Source of the DNA: Acidobacteriota bacterium
GTDB taxonomy: Bacteria; Acidobacteriota; Terriglobia; Terriglobales; Acidobacteriaceae
NCBI GenBank assembly: GCA_021778875.1
Contig: JAJYBT010000074.1
Location: forward strand, 1-8,044
DNA: 8,044 bases
Direction: 5' to 3'
Program-made: the position numbers and the translations under genes
In this document: positions 1 through 5,640 of the stretch, in pieces
Layout: the number at the start of each line of letters is the position of its first letter
Numbering within the stretch: the first letter of the stretch is position 1
The notes under the pieces: model-generated
Databases searched by the model: none
Seen by the model: the letters and a program-made list of their open reading frames with translations, nothing else
What the model was told of the DNA's origin: nothing

Positions 1-1
1 T

Positions 2-238
2 ACGATCACGATTCCGGCGGGGTATGCGGTGGATGAGCTGCCGGACCCGGTGGACGTGACGATGGACTTTGCGAGCTATCGCGCGACGGTGACGGCCAAG
101 GGCAACGAACTGCACTACGAGCGCGAATACACGGTGCGGCAGGTGGAGATTCCGGCGGAGCGGGCCGGGGATTTTCGCAGGCTGGAGACGGCGATTCTGG
201 CGGATGAGCGCGGAGTGGCGGTGCTGAAGAAGCAGTAG
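2..238 (+). CDS. C-terminal end of a DUF3857/transglutaminase-like protein (partial)
   Basis: The open frame enters from the left edge of the window and ends with TAG at 236-238, so only the last 78 residues are present and the true start lies outside. The visible part reads as a beta-rich tail. A TITIPAGY strand comes first, then a segment with SYRATVTAKGN and LHYEREYTV, and finally an amphipathic stretch with AERAGDFRRLETAILADE and a VAVLKK end. This order (proline-bearing strand, a 'y...v...gn.l...r.y.v' strand pair, then a helix that closes the protein) is what I recall of the C-terminal domain of DUF3857 plus transglutaminase-core envelope proteins, which are common in Acidobacteriota and Bacteroidota. 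An internal GTG at 29 could be mistaken for a start, but the frame is open upstream of it and no Shine-Dalgarno sequence precedes it. The coding call is firm; the family call is moderate because no catalytic part is in view. Confidence 0.6.
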   Translation, partial: TITIPAGYAVDELPDPVDVTMDFASYRATVTAKGNELHYEREYTVRQVEIPAERAGDFRRLETAILADERGVAVLKKQ

Positions 239-262
239 CGCGGCGGGGCGGGCAAGATGACG

Positions 263-314
263 CGGCAATTTAGCCCGGCAATCCAGTTCGGCAACCTGAC
301 CCGGCAACCTTGCC
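263..314 (+). repeat. Four imperfect 13-bp tandem units beginning CGGCAA
   Basis: The hexamer CGGCAA starts at 263, 276, 289 and 302, exactly 13 bases apart each time. The units are CGGCAATTTAGCC, CGGCAATCCAGTT, CGGCAACCTGACC and CGGCAACCTTGCC. The first six bases are identical in all four and the other seven drift, mostly between pyrimidines. Thirteen is not a multiple of three, so the array is not selected as protein. It lies 25 bases after the stop codon of the left-hand gene. Confidence 0.75.
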
Positions 315-317
315 GGG
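300..317 (+). terminator. Perfect GC-rich inverted repeat after the left-hand gene (possible terminator)
   Basis: CCCGGCAA (300-307) and TTGCCGGG (310-317) are exact reverse complements with two bases between them, giving a usable stem of six to seven pairs. It sits 62 bases after the stop at 238 and overlaps the last 13-bp repeat unit. There is no T-run behind it, so it is at best a non-canonical terminator or an RNA-end stabiliser. Confidence 0.35.
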
Positions 318-499
318 CGGGCGGCGCATCCAAACAGCCAGCACGGTGCAGTGACGCCGGTCGGCGCATGCGTGGCGGCGACGGCGAGATATGTGTGTGC
401 GTCTGCCGCAGGGCAGAGCGCGCACGGCCGCGGCAGGCTCACGGGATGGTGGAGCGCACGATGCGCGGCGACACTCTGATCTTCTTTTAAGGACTCATT

Positions 500-1327
500 A
501 TGGTGATTCTTGCTACCTCGCGGAGGTTGCTCGCGTTGCAGAGGGTGGCGCTATGCGCGGCGGTGCTGATGCTGACACTGGCGTGGTCAGGCTGCAGGCG
601 CACGGATGCGCCGGCGGCGGACAACTCCGCACAGAATGCGCAGCAGCCGGGCGGCGGCCCGGACGGCGGAGCGGGCGCGAACGGGCCGGGCGCGATGCAG
701 AACGGTGGGGGACAGGACGGAGCAGGACCGGGTGGAGCAGGACCGGGCGGGCCGTATGCCCAGGGCGGGCCGGGCGGCGGGCCGTATGCGCCGAGCGGGC
801 AGGCGAAGCCCTCGCCGGTGCCGATTACGGTGGACAGCGGCACGATGGTGGAGGTGCGGATTGACCACTCGCTGAGCACGCGGACGGCGGGGGTGGGCGA
901 GACCTTTACGGGAGAGCTGATGGCTCCGCTGCTGGCGAATGATGGCGAGGTGGCGTTTCCGAGGGGGACGAATGTGACGGGGTCCGTGGTGGCGGCGAAG
1001 AACCGCGGACGCTTTAAGGGCGCGGGCGTGCTGGCGCTGCGGCTGGACCAGATTGGCAACCAGCCGGTTTCCACCGACGACTATGCGATCACGGCCAAGG
1101 GCAAGGGCAAGCGCACGCTGGGCTTTATTGGCGGCGGCGCGGGCGGTGGCGCACTGATTGGGGCGCTGGCGGGCGGCGGCGAAGGCGCGCTGATTGGCGG
1201 ACTGGTGGGCGGCGGCGCGGGCACGGCGGGCGCGGCGTTCACGGGGAACCGGCCGATTGTGATTCCGGCGGAGTCGCGGCTGCGCTTCCGGCTGGAGGCG
1301 CCGGTGACGACGATGGTGCAGCGGTAG
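500..1327 (+). CDS. Secreted or lipid-anchored glycine-zipper protein with low-complexity linker
   Basis: This 275-residue protein has a good start: AAGGA at 489-493, six bases before the ATG. Residues 1-32 form an export signal with an RR pair, a hydrophobic run (VALCAAVLMLTLA) and a Cys at 32. The bases of a lipobox are only partly met (WSGC, with Trp at -3), so lipidation is possible but unsure. Residues about 37-106 are a low-complexity Gly/Pro/Gln/Asn/Ala linker with GGPYA repeated. Residues about 107-207 form a beta domain: a GTMVEVRIDHSLST strand, a PRGTNVTGSVVAA segment and a GRFKGAGVLALRL segment. This layout resembles the 'tunable-solubility' beta domains seen in VirB10/TrbI-like and related envelope proteins. 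Residues about 208-250 are a glycine-zipper segment (GGGAGGGALIGALAGGG and a second copy) that should insert into or pack against a membrane. A beta strand closes the protein. I recognise this as a conserved Acidobacteriota hypothetical protein; its role is unknown. Confidence 0.85.
   Translation: MVILATSRRLLALQRVALCAAVLMLTLAWSGCRRTDAPAADNSAQNAQQPGGGPDGGAGANGPGAMQNGGGQDGAGPGGAGPGGPYAQGGPGGGPYAPSGQAKPSPVPITVDSGTMVEVRIDHSLSTRTAGVGETFTGELMAPLLANDGEVAFPRGTNVTGSVVAAKNRGRFKGAGVLALRLDQIGNQPVSTDDYAITAKGKGKRTLGFIGGGAGGGALIGALAGGGEGALIGGLVGGGAGTAGAAFTGNRPIVIPAESRLRFRLEAPVTTMVQR
719..748 (+). repeat. Two 15-bp direct repeats inside the linker-coding part
   Basis: GGAGCAGGACCGGGT (719-733) is followed at once by GGAGCAGGACCGGGC (734-748), differing only in the last base. 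Being 15 bases long, each copy adds five residues (a Gly-Ala-Gly-Pro-Gly cycle) without shifting frame. The block GCCGTATGC recurs at 751 and 781, exactly 30 bases apart, encoding the two GPYA motifs. This suggests the linker grew by slipped-strand duplication. Confidence 0.7.
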
Positions 1328-1344
1328 GACGATTCGCGACGGGA

Positions 1345-1379
1345 TCGCGCGCTGCGCGACTGCAACCGATTCGGGGTTG
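1345..1379 (+). terminator. Two adjacent stem-loops after the glycine-zipper gene
   Basis: TCGCGC-GCT-GCGCGA (1345-1359) is a perfect 6-bp inverted repeat with a 3-base loop, 17 bases after the stop of the preceding gene. CAACC (1363-1367) pairs with GGTTG (1375-1379) across seven bases. Neither is followed by a T-run. Together they may end or protect the upstream transcript; a strong intrinsic terminator is not visible. Confidence 0.35.
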
Positions 1380-1397
1380 GCTCATCCAAAGGAAAGA

Positions 1398-1419
1398 CCG
1401 CGTCCGGTCCGGACTGCGG
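1398..1419. promoter_or_regulatory. Compact dyad upstream of the old-yellow-enzyme gene (candidate operator)
   Basis: GTCCGG (1402-1407) and CCGGAC (1409-1414) are perfect inverted halves around a single T. Outside them, CCGC (1398-1401) matches GCGG (1416-1419) with one extra base on the right. The result is a nearly perfect 10-base half-site dyad in 22 bases, 30 bases before the ATG. The odd centre fits a protein dimer site better than an RNA hairpin. A TetR/MarR-type repressor site is an inference from position and symmetry only; no such regulator is adjacent. Confidence 0.4.
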
Positions 1420-1449
1420 CATCGCTATACAGACAGGAAAGACCTATTG

Positions 1450-2559
1450 ATGAGCCATCCTCTTTTTTCGCCTTTTCGACTTCGTTCTGTTGAGTTTGCC
1501 AACCGCATTGGTGTTTCGCCGATGTGCCAGTACTCGGCTGTGGACGGGTTTGCCAATGACTGGCACCTGGTACACCTGGGAAGCCGCGCGCAGGGCGGGG
1601 CGGGACTGGTGCTGCTGGAGGCCTCGGCGGTGGTGCCGGAGGGCCGGATTTCGTCGGCGGACCTGGGGATCTGGAAGGACGAGCATGTGGAGGGGCTGGC
1701 TCGGATTGTGCGCTTTCTGCACGGGCAGGGCGTGCGGGCGGGCATCCAGCTGGCGCATGCGGGGCGCAAGGGCAGCATGGCCGCGCCGTTTGGCGGCGAG
1801 CGGCTGCTGAAGCCGCACGAGGGCGGATGGGAGCCGGTGGCGCCGAGCGCGGTTGCCTTCTCTGCCGACTATGCCATGCCGCGCGCGCTGGACCAGGCGG
1901 GCATCGATGCGGTGATTGCGGCGTGGGCTCAGGCGGCGCGGCGGGCGCTGGCGGCGGGCTTTGACTTTGTGGAGATTCATGCGGCGCACGGCTACCTGCT
2001 GCACCAGTTCCTTTCGCCACTGACAAACAAGCGCACCGACCACTACGGCGGAAGCCTGGAGAACCGGACGCGGCTGACGCTGCAGGTGGTGGAGGCGGTG
2101 CGAGCGGCGTGGCCGGAGCATCTGCCGCTGATGACGCGCATTTCGGCGACAGACTGGGTGGAGGGCGGCTGGTCGGCAGACGAGTCTGTGGAGCTGGCGC
2201 AGGGGATGCGCGAGCGCGGCGTGGACCTGGTGGATGTGTCGACGGGCGGACTGGTGCCGGATGCGAAGATTCCGGTGGGGCCGGGGTTCCAGGTGCCGTT
2301 TGCGGCGCGGATTCGCCGGGAGGCGGGCGTAGCCACGGCGAGCGTGGGCATGATTACCGACCCGGAGCAGGCCGACCGGATTGTGGCCGAGGGCGAGGCC
2401 GACCTGGTGCTGCTGGCGCGGGAGATGCTGCGCGACCCCTACTGGCCGCTGCACGCGGCGGCAGCGCTGGAGGAGCCGATGCGCTGGCCGAAGCAGTATC
2501 TGCGGGCCGCGCCACGGAACAGCACGGCGCGGGAGCCGGTGAGGCGCCTGGACAAATAG
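1450..2559 (+). CDS. Old-yellow-enzyme family NAD(P)H:flavin oxidoreductase (XenA/YqjM class)
   Basis: This 369-residue FMN-dependent ene-reductase should be cytoplasmic and reduce activated C=C bonds of enones, nitro compounds or other electrophiles with NAD(P)H. The XenA/YqjM-class marks are all present: PMCQYS with Cys26 and Tyr28 (the class's redox-tuning Cys and active-site Tyr), NDWHLVHLGSRA, EASAVVPEGRI, QLAHAGRK with Lys107, and IHAAHGY with the substrate-binding pair His177/His180 and Tyr182. NKRTDHYGGSLENR, Arg230 in TRIS and the FMN-phosphate site around GMITDPEQAD and LAREMLRDPYW (Arg324) follow. Length matches XenA-type members. The ATG at 1450 is preferred over the TTG one codon earlier because AGGAAA at 1435-1440 lies nine bases before it. 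It stands alone between two gaps. No oxidised-electrophile sensor gene is adjacent, but a dyad precedes it. Family assignment is firm; the physiological substrate is unknown. Confidence 0.95.
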   Translation: MSHPLFSPFRLRSVEFANRIGVSPMCQYSAVDGFANDWHLVHLGSRAQGGAGLVLLEASAVVPEGRISSADLGIWKDEHVEGLARIVRFLHGQGVRAGIQLAHAGRKGSMAAPFGGERLLKPHEGGWEPVAPSAVAFSADYAMPRALDQAGIDAVIAAWAQAARRALAAGFDFVEIHAAHGYLLHQFLSPLTNKRTDHYGGSLENRTRLTLQVVEAVRAAWPEHLPLMTRISATDWVEGGWSADESVELAQGMRERGVDLVDVSTGGLVPDAKIPVGPGFQVPFAARIRREAGVATASVGMITDPEQADRIVAEGEADLVLLAREMLRDPYWPLHAAAALEEPMRWPKQYLRAAPRNSTAREPVRRLDK

Positions 2560-2617
2560 CCTGCAACGAAGGGCACTTGCGAGGCGGGCGGTGCAATTTC
2601 CGCAGGAAAGAAGCGGG

Positions 2618-2664
2618 TTTGCACCAATTTTGCTTCACAAATAGTGCAAAAACTGGCCTATACT
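2618..2664 (+). promoter_or_regulatory. Promoter and inverted repeats upstream of the MerR gene
   Basis: In an A+T-rich patch unlike its surroundings, TTCACA (2634-2639, five of six bases of the -35 consensus) and TATACT (2659-2664, five of six of the -10 consensus) are 19 bases apart. A spacer this long is typical of promoters controlled by MerR-type proteins, which twist the DNA to compensate. Two inverted repeats overlap the promoter: TTTGCAC (2618-2624) with GTGCAAA (2644-2650), and TTTTGC (2628-2633) with GCAAAA (2646-2651). Transcription would start near 2671, leaving a leader of about 46 bases. Autoregulation is inferred. Confidence 0.5.
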
Positions 2665-2716
2665 GCGTCTAACAAGGGAACTCCCCCGGACGGCTGGGGA
2701 AGCCTTAGCGATAGAG

Positions 2717-3199
2717 ATGGCCTCGCAGATTGCCCGCAAACACGTTTCCGACGCGCCAACGATCCCCGATCGGCTGTACTTCAAGATCGGCGACGTGGCG
2801 CGCATCTGTGGAGTGGAGACGTATGTGCTGCGCTTTTGGGAGACGCAGTTTCCGCAACTGAAGCCGAACAAGAGCGGGACGGGACAGCGGCTGTACCGGC
2901 GGCGCGACGTGGAGATGGCGCTGGAGATCAAGCGGCTGGTGCACGACGAGGGCTATACGATTCCCGGCGCGCGGCAGGTGCTGACGCAGGGACGGCGGAG
3001 CGAGCCCGCGAAGAGCCCGGCAGCAGAGAGCCAGTCGCCGATGGGCGAAGACGCCGTGGCGGCGACGATTGGCCACGCGCGGGCGGAGTTGCGGGAGATC
3101 GCGGGGATGCTGTCGGATCCTGCTCCGCAGCCGCCGCGGAGGCGGCCGCGAGCCTCGGCGCTGCATGCGACGACCGGGGAGCTATTTCCCTCCACCTGA
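2717..3199 (+). CDS. MerR-family transcriptional regulator
   Basis: This 160-residue DNA-binding regulator has a canonical MerR winged helix-turn-helix at residues about 20-89: YFKIGDVARICGVETYVLRFWE (helix-turn-helix), QFPQLKPNKSGTGQRLYRRRDVE (wing) and the second helical pair ending TIPGARQVL. Residues about 110-134 (a VAATIGHARAELREIAGML stretch) look helical and may form the dimer coil. The tail is Pro/Arg-rich and ends GELFPST. There is no Cys cluster (only Cys31, within the helix-turn-helix), so it is not a metal sensor, and there is no effector domain of the BmrR type. It resembles the small MerR regulators with YFKIGEVA/HVLRYWE motifs found in Acidobacteriota and deltaproteobacteria. 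The only Shine-Dalgarno-like bases, GGGGA at 2696-2700, are 16 bases from the ATG, so initiation may be weak, but no other start is available upstream. Its targets are unknown; its own promoter is the first candidate. Confidence 0.93.
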   Translation: MASQIARKHVSDAPTIPDRLYFKIGDVARICGVETYVLRFWETQFPQLKPNKSGTGQRLYRRRDVEMALEIKRLVHDEGYTIPGARQVLTQGRRSEPAKSPAAESQSPMGEDAVAATIGHARAELREIAGMLSDPAPQPPRRRPRASALHATTGELFPST

Positions 3200-3258
3200 G
3201 TTGACGCGCGCGGGAAGACGCGGGCGAAAACGGACACACACTTTTTTGCAATGGAAGA

Positions 3259-4419
3259 TCAGAGCAGCTTGCCGCTCATGATGAGCGCGGCGGCGGTGCC
3301 GAGTAGCGCTGTGCTGCCGCCATGCGCAGGGCGGAGGAGCGGCACCTTGACGAGGCGGTGGCTGATCATCTCCTGCTCGATGAGCGGCCCGGCGAGATTC
3401 CAGTGGGAGGTGATGTCGCCGACGACGACGATCTCGTGCGGTGCGAGGGCGAGGGCGATCATGTGGATGCCGCGGCCGAGGGCCTGGCACATCTGCTGGA
3501 AGGCGCGGGTGGCGGCGGAGTCGCCGGTATCGACGAGGCGGAGGAGCTCGTCGAAGGAGGCGAGGGTCTTGCCGGTAATCTCAGCGTAGTAGCGCATGCC
3601 GGCGCGATTGGAGGCGATGGTCTCCCAGCAGCCGTGGCTGCCGCAGCCGCAGCGACGGCCTTCGGCCTCCATCTGGACGTGGCCGAACTCGCCGGCCACG
3701 CCGCCGGCGCCGCGCAGGAGCTGGCCGTTGGCGTAGATACCGGTGCCGACACCCTCAGAGACGTTGACGACGACGAGATCGTGGTGGCCGTCGCTGTAGC
3801 CGTACCAGACCTCAGAGAGGGCGCAGGCGTTGGCGACGTTATCGACGACGACGGGGAGGCCGGTGGCTTTTTCGACGCGGGATTTGAGATGTCCGATTGG
3901 CCATTCGACGTTGGGAGCGAAGATGAATTTTTCCATCTGCGGGTCAAGGCGGCCGGGCATGTTGATGCCGATGCCCTCAAAGCGGAGGTCGGGGTGGGCG
4001 GCGATCTTGCGGCGGATGGCGGTGACGATGGCGCCGACGACGCGGGCGGGATTGGCGGGAAGCTGGATGTGCCGCTGGGCCAGGATGGTTCCGCCGAGAT
4101 CGGTGACGGCGAGGGTGGTTTGCGAGGGGTGGATGTCCACGGCGAGGACGCTGCGCTGGACATTGAGATTGAGGAAGGTGGGGCGGCGGCCGCGGGGAAT
4201 CTGGCCGACGGAGCCCTCGACGATCCAGCGCTCCTGCAGGAGCTCCTCCACGATGAGCGAGACGGTGCTGCGCTGGAGGCCGGAGGAACGGGCGAGGTCG
4301 GCGCGGGAGATGGGCTGGCGCGTGCGGATCTGATTGAAGATGAGATTGCGGTTGATTTGCCGCGCGATGCGATTGGTGGCGCTGAGGTAGTTATCCATGT
4401 AGAAGCGCGGCGCCGGCAT
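3259..4419 (-). CDS. ROK-family transcriptional regulator (NagC/XylR type, kinase motifs lost)
   Basis: This 386-residue protein is probably a sugar-responsive repressor. Residues about 17-80 form a winged helix-turn-helix (QPISRADLARSSGLQRSTVS, then the RGRRP wing). The ROK domain follows. Its zinc site is complete: His247 in GEFGHVQ and the cluster Cys257, Cys259, Cys264 in RCGCGSHGCWE. The usual phosphate-binding D-x-G-G-T is DIHPSQT here (from Asp95), and the catalytic-Asp motif NDAN is NVAN (residues 194-197, with Val195), so sugar kinase activity is unlikely. VNVSEGVGTGIY and the GAGG loop are kept, consistent with ligand binding. The start at 4419 is chosen because GGGAGAAAG (4425-4433) precedes it; a longer frame to 4479 has no such site and an unlikely N-terminus. 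It lies 231 bases after the last enzyme gene on the same strand, so it may have its own promoter or be the operon's last member. The stop is 59 bases from the convergent MerR gene. Confidence 0.92.
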   Translation of the reverse strand: MPAPRFYMDNYLSATNRIARQINRNLIFNQIRTRQPISRADLARSSGLQRSTVSLIVEELLQERWIVEGSVGQIPRGRRPTFLNLNVQRSVLAVDIHPSQTTLAVTDLGGTILAQRHIQLPANPARVVGAIVTAIRRKIAAHPDLRFEGIGINMPGRLDPQMEKFIFAPNVEWPIGHLKSRVEKATGLPVVVDNVANACALSEVWYGYSDGHHDLVVVNVSEGVGTGIYANGQLLRGAGGVAGEFGHVQMEAEGRRCGCGSHGCWETIASNRAGMRYYAEITGKTLASFDELLRLVDTGDSAATRAFQQMCQALGRGIHMIALALAPHEIVVVGDITSHWNLAGPLIEQEMISHRLVKVPLLRPAHGGSTALLGTAAALIMSGKLL

Positions 4420-4424
4420 GGTGA

Positions 4425-4433
4425 CTTTCTCCC
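4425..4433 (-). promoter_or_regulatory. Ribosome binding site deciding the ROK start
   Basis: On the minus strand GGGAGAAAG ends five bases before the ATG at 4419 (the GGGAG core is nine bases away). This favours the start MPAPRFYMDN over the upstream in-frame ATG at 4479. Confidence 0.7.
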
Positions 4434-4458
4434 ATCTGAGGCAGACCCGGAGGGCGGC

Positions 4459-4478
4459 TGCCCGCGAGACGGCGGGCA
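4459..4478 (-). repeat. Hairpin in the leader of the ROK gene
   Basis: TGCCCGC (4459-4465) and GCGGGCA (4472-4478) are perfect 7-base inverted arms around six bases, 40 bases upstream of the ROK start. No T-run follows on the minus strand, so it is not a standard terminator. Further upstream on the minus strand, TTGCGA (4528-4523) could be a -35 element, but the possible -10 (TAAAAC, 4504-4499) is weak. The rest of the 231-base gap (4420-4650) shows no gene. Confidence 0.35.
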
Positions 4479-4650
4479 ACGAGGAAGCCGGGAGTGCGTT
4501 TTACTGTGCAGCCAGTCCACTGTCGCAACGGGCGCGGCCGGGGAATGGGGGTGGTTGCGATGGTGCGTTGCGGTGGATGCACGCCGTGCCGCCTGCCGCG
4601 CCGTGGCCATGCCGAACAAGGGCCGGGCCGCGACGCAGCGGCGGAGGCGA

Positions 4651-5526
4651 TCAGGCGCGCGTGGTGTAGCCCATGCCGGTGAGCACGCCGCGCATGTAAG
4701 CAATGCTGCTGATGACGCCCGGCATGGGATCGTCGCCATGCACCTCGTACTCGAGATCGACGAAGCCCGGATAGCGGATTTCAGCGAGGGCCTGGAAGAT
4801 TTCGCGGACGGGCATGAGGCCGTCGCCGACGGCGACCTGGCTCTGCTTGTCGTGGAAGTCGGTGAGGTCCTTCATGTGGACGTTGAAGAGGCGCGGGCCG
4901 ACCTCGTGGATAGCCTGCACAACGTCAGTGCCGGCGCGGACGGTGTGGCCCACATCGATGCAGCAGCCGATGCGGGGGTCGAAGCCCTTGAGGGACTTGA
5001 GGATGTCGAGCGGCGAGGGCCAAAGCTTGTCCTCGGGGCCGTGGTTGTGGATGGCGATGCGGATGTCGTACTGCTTGACGAACTTTTCGATGCGCGGGAG
5101 GGTCTCCGGGGTGGGATCGCCGGCGACGATGACGGGGATGTTGGCGCGCTTGCAGTACTCGAACTTGGCGCGGATGTCGTCATCCTGGTCCTTGGCGAAG
5201 TAGATGGCCCCGGCGGCGTGGAGCTTGATGCCTGCGGAGGCGTAGTCCGCGAGCGCGGCGGCCTCCTGCTGGGGGTCCATGGGGAGATGATCCTTGATGT
5301 CTTTGACGTTGAGCGCGGAGACGTTGAGCTGCTTGAGGAAGCCGAGCATCTGGGCGCGGGTGAAGTTGCGGAAGGTGTAGCTGGCGATGCCGAGGCGCAC
5401 GGGCGAGGGCTTGCCCTGCTCCGTGGCAGGCTGGGCGACGGACGAGACCGCGCCGGAGGTGGCGCAGGCCGCGGCCAGCAGCGCTCCGGACTGGACGAAG
5501 TTGCGACGCGAAAGAGTAGTTTTCAT
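4651..5526 (-). CDS. Tat-exported TIM-barrel sugar isomerase/epimerase-like protein (second of two)
   Basis: This 291-residue protein belongs to the xylose-isomerase-like TIM-barrel (AP endonuclease 2) superfamily. Residues 1-34 are a twin-arginine signal (SRRNFVQ with Arg7-Arg8, an Ala-rich hydrophobic core, likely cleavage near SSVAQ), so it acts in the periplasm. Cys21 in LAAAC could be a weak lipid-anchor site. Barrel motifs in order are LGIASYTFRNF (strand 1), LNVKDIKDHLPMDP, KLHAAGAIYFA, IPVIVAGDP, IAIHNHGPEDK, CCIDVGHTVRAG with Asp191 and His194 (probable metal ligands), NVHMKDLTDF and the final FVDLEYE glutamate. These are the positions that bind the divalent metal and substrate in this superfamily. 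The start at 5526 follows AGGGAGT (5535-5541); the longer frame to 5619 has no such site and would bury the signal. It lies 114 bases after the oxidoreductase gene. Substrate unknown; the protein could equally be a lyase or C-glycoside-cleaving subunit rather than an isomerase. Confidence 0.9.
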   Translation of the reverse strand: MKTTLSRRNFVQSGALLAAACATSGAVSSVAQPATEQGKPSPVRLGIASYTFRNFTRAQMLGFLKQLNVSALNVKDIKDHLPMDPQQEAAALADYASAGIKLHAAGAIYFAKDQDDDIRAKFEYCKRANIPVIVAGDPTPETLPRIEKFVKQYDIRIAIHNHGPEDKLWPSPLDILKSLKGFDPRIGCCIDVGHTVRAGTDVVQAIHEVGPRLFNVHMKDLTDFHDKQSQVAVGDGLMPVREIFQALAEIRYPGFVDLEYEVHGDDPMPGVISSIAYMRGVLTGMGYTTRA

Positions 5527-5534
5527 GAGTGCCG

Positions 5535-5541
5535 ACTCCCT
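5535..5541 (-). promoter_or_regulatory. Ribosome binding site deciding the start of the second isomerase-like gene
   Basis: On the minus strand AGGGAGT is followed by the ATG at 5526, nine bases from its GGGAG core. It places the start directly before the twin-arginine signal. Confidence 0.65.
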
Positions 5542-5600
5542 GGATGATGCGGTTCCTGCAAACCGGAATGAACCGGTGTGAACGAGGATGGCGGGTGAGG

Positions 5601-5633
5601 CTCCGCGGACGACAGGCAAGGACGCCCGCGGAG
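5601..5633 (-). terminator. Intergenic stem-loop after the oxidoreductase gene (attenuator or stabiliser)
   Basis: CTCCGCGG (5601-5608) and CCGCGGAG (5626-5633) are perfect 8-base inverted arms around 17 bases, starting 7 bases beyond the stop of the Gfo/Idh/MocA gene. A second, weaker pair, CGGTTC (5550-5555) with GAACCG (5570-5575), lies nearer the next gene. No T-run follows, so partial termination or protection of the upstream mRNA is more likely than full stop. Confidence 0.35.
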
Positions 5634-5640
5634 ATGGACA

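Larger units (their letters stand above)
239..499. other. Non-coding gap with repeats and palindromes
   Basis: No gene is supported in these 261 bases. The open frames that cross it have Arg/Gly/Cys-rich translations and no Shine-Dalgarno sequence. It holds a 13-bp tandem repeat (263-314), a stem-loop (300-317), the 8-bp palindrome CGCATGCG (365-372) and a small inverted repeat GCGCA-CGA-TGCGC (454-466). The end, 489-493 (AAGGA), is the ribosome binding site of the next gene, six bases before its ATG. I see no convincing -35/-10 pair. Confidence 0.6.

Noticed and set aside
257..490. Small open frame in the gap before the glycine-zipper gene
   Set aside because: No ribosome binding site, Arg/Cys/Gly-rich translation, and it runs through the 13-bp repeat array, whose period would break any coding constraint.
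1426..1431. TATACA as a -10 element for the old-yellow-enzyme gene
   Set aside because: Transcription would start near 1438, inside the ribosome binding site at 1435-1440, and no -35 hexamer is found 16-19 bases upstream.
1444..2454. A 336-codon minus-strand frame opposite the old-yellow-enzyme gene
   Set aside because: Arg/His/Pro/Leu-rich translation without domains; the plus strand carries an unmistakable flavin reductase with all active-site motifs.
3242..3247. T-run after the MerR gene as an intrinsic terminator
   Set aside because: The preceding bases are G-rich on one strand (CGCGGGAAGACGCGGG) and do not fold into a stem that ends at the T-run.
3322..5547. A 741-codon open frame on the plus strand across the ROK and second isomerase-like genes
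   Set aside because: It is the antisense mirror of two well-supported genes and the gap between them. Its translation is a Gly/Ala/Asp/Glu/Val-rich string without domains, as expected opposite G/C-ending codons, and it has no Shine-Dalgarno sequence.
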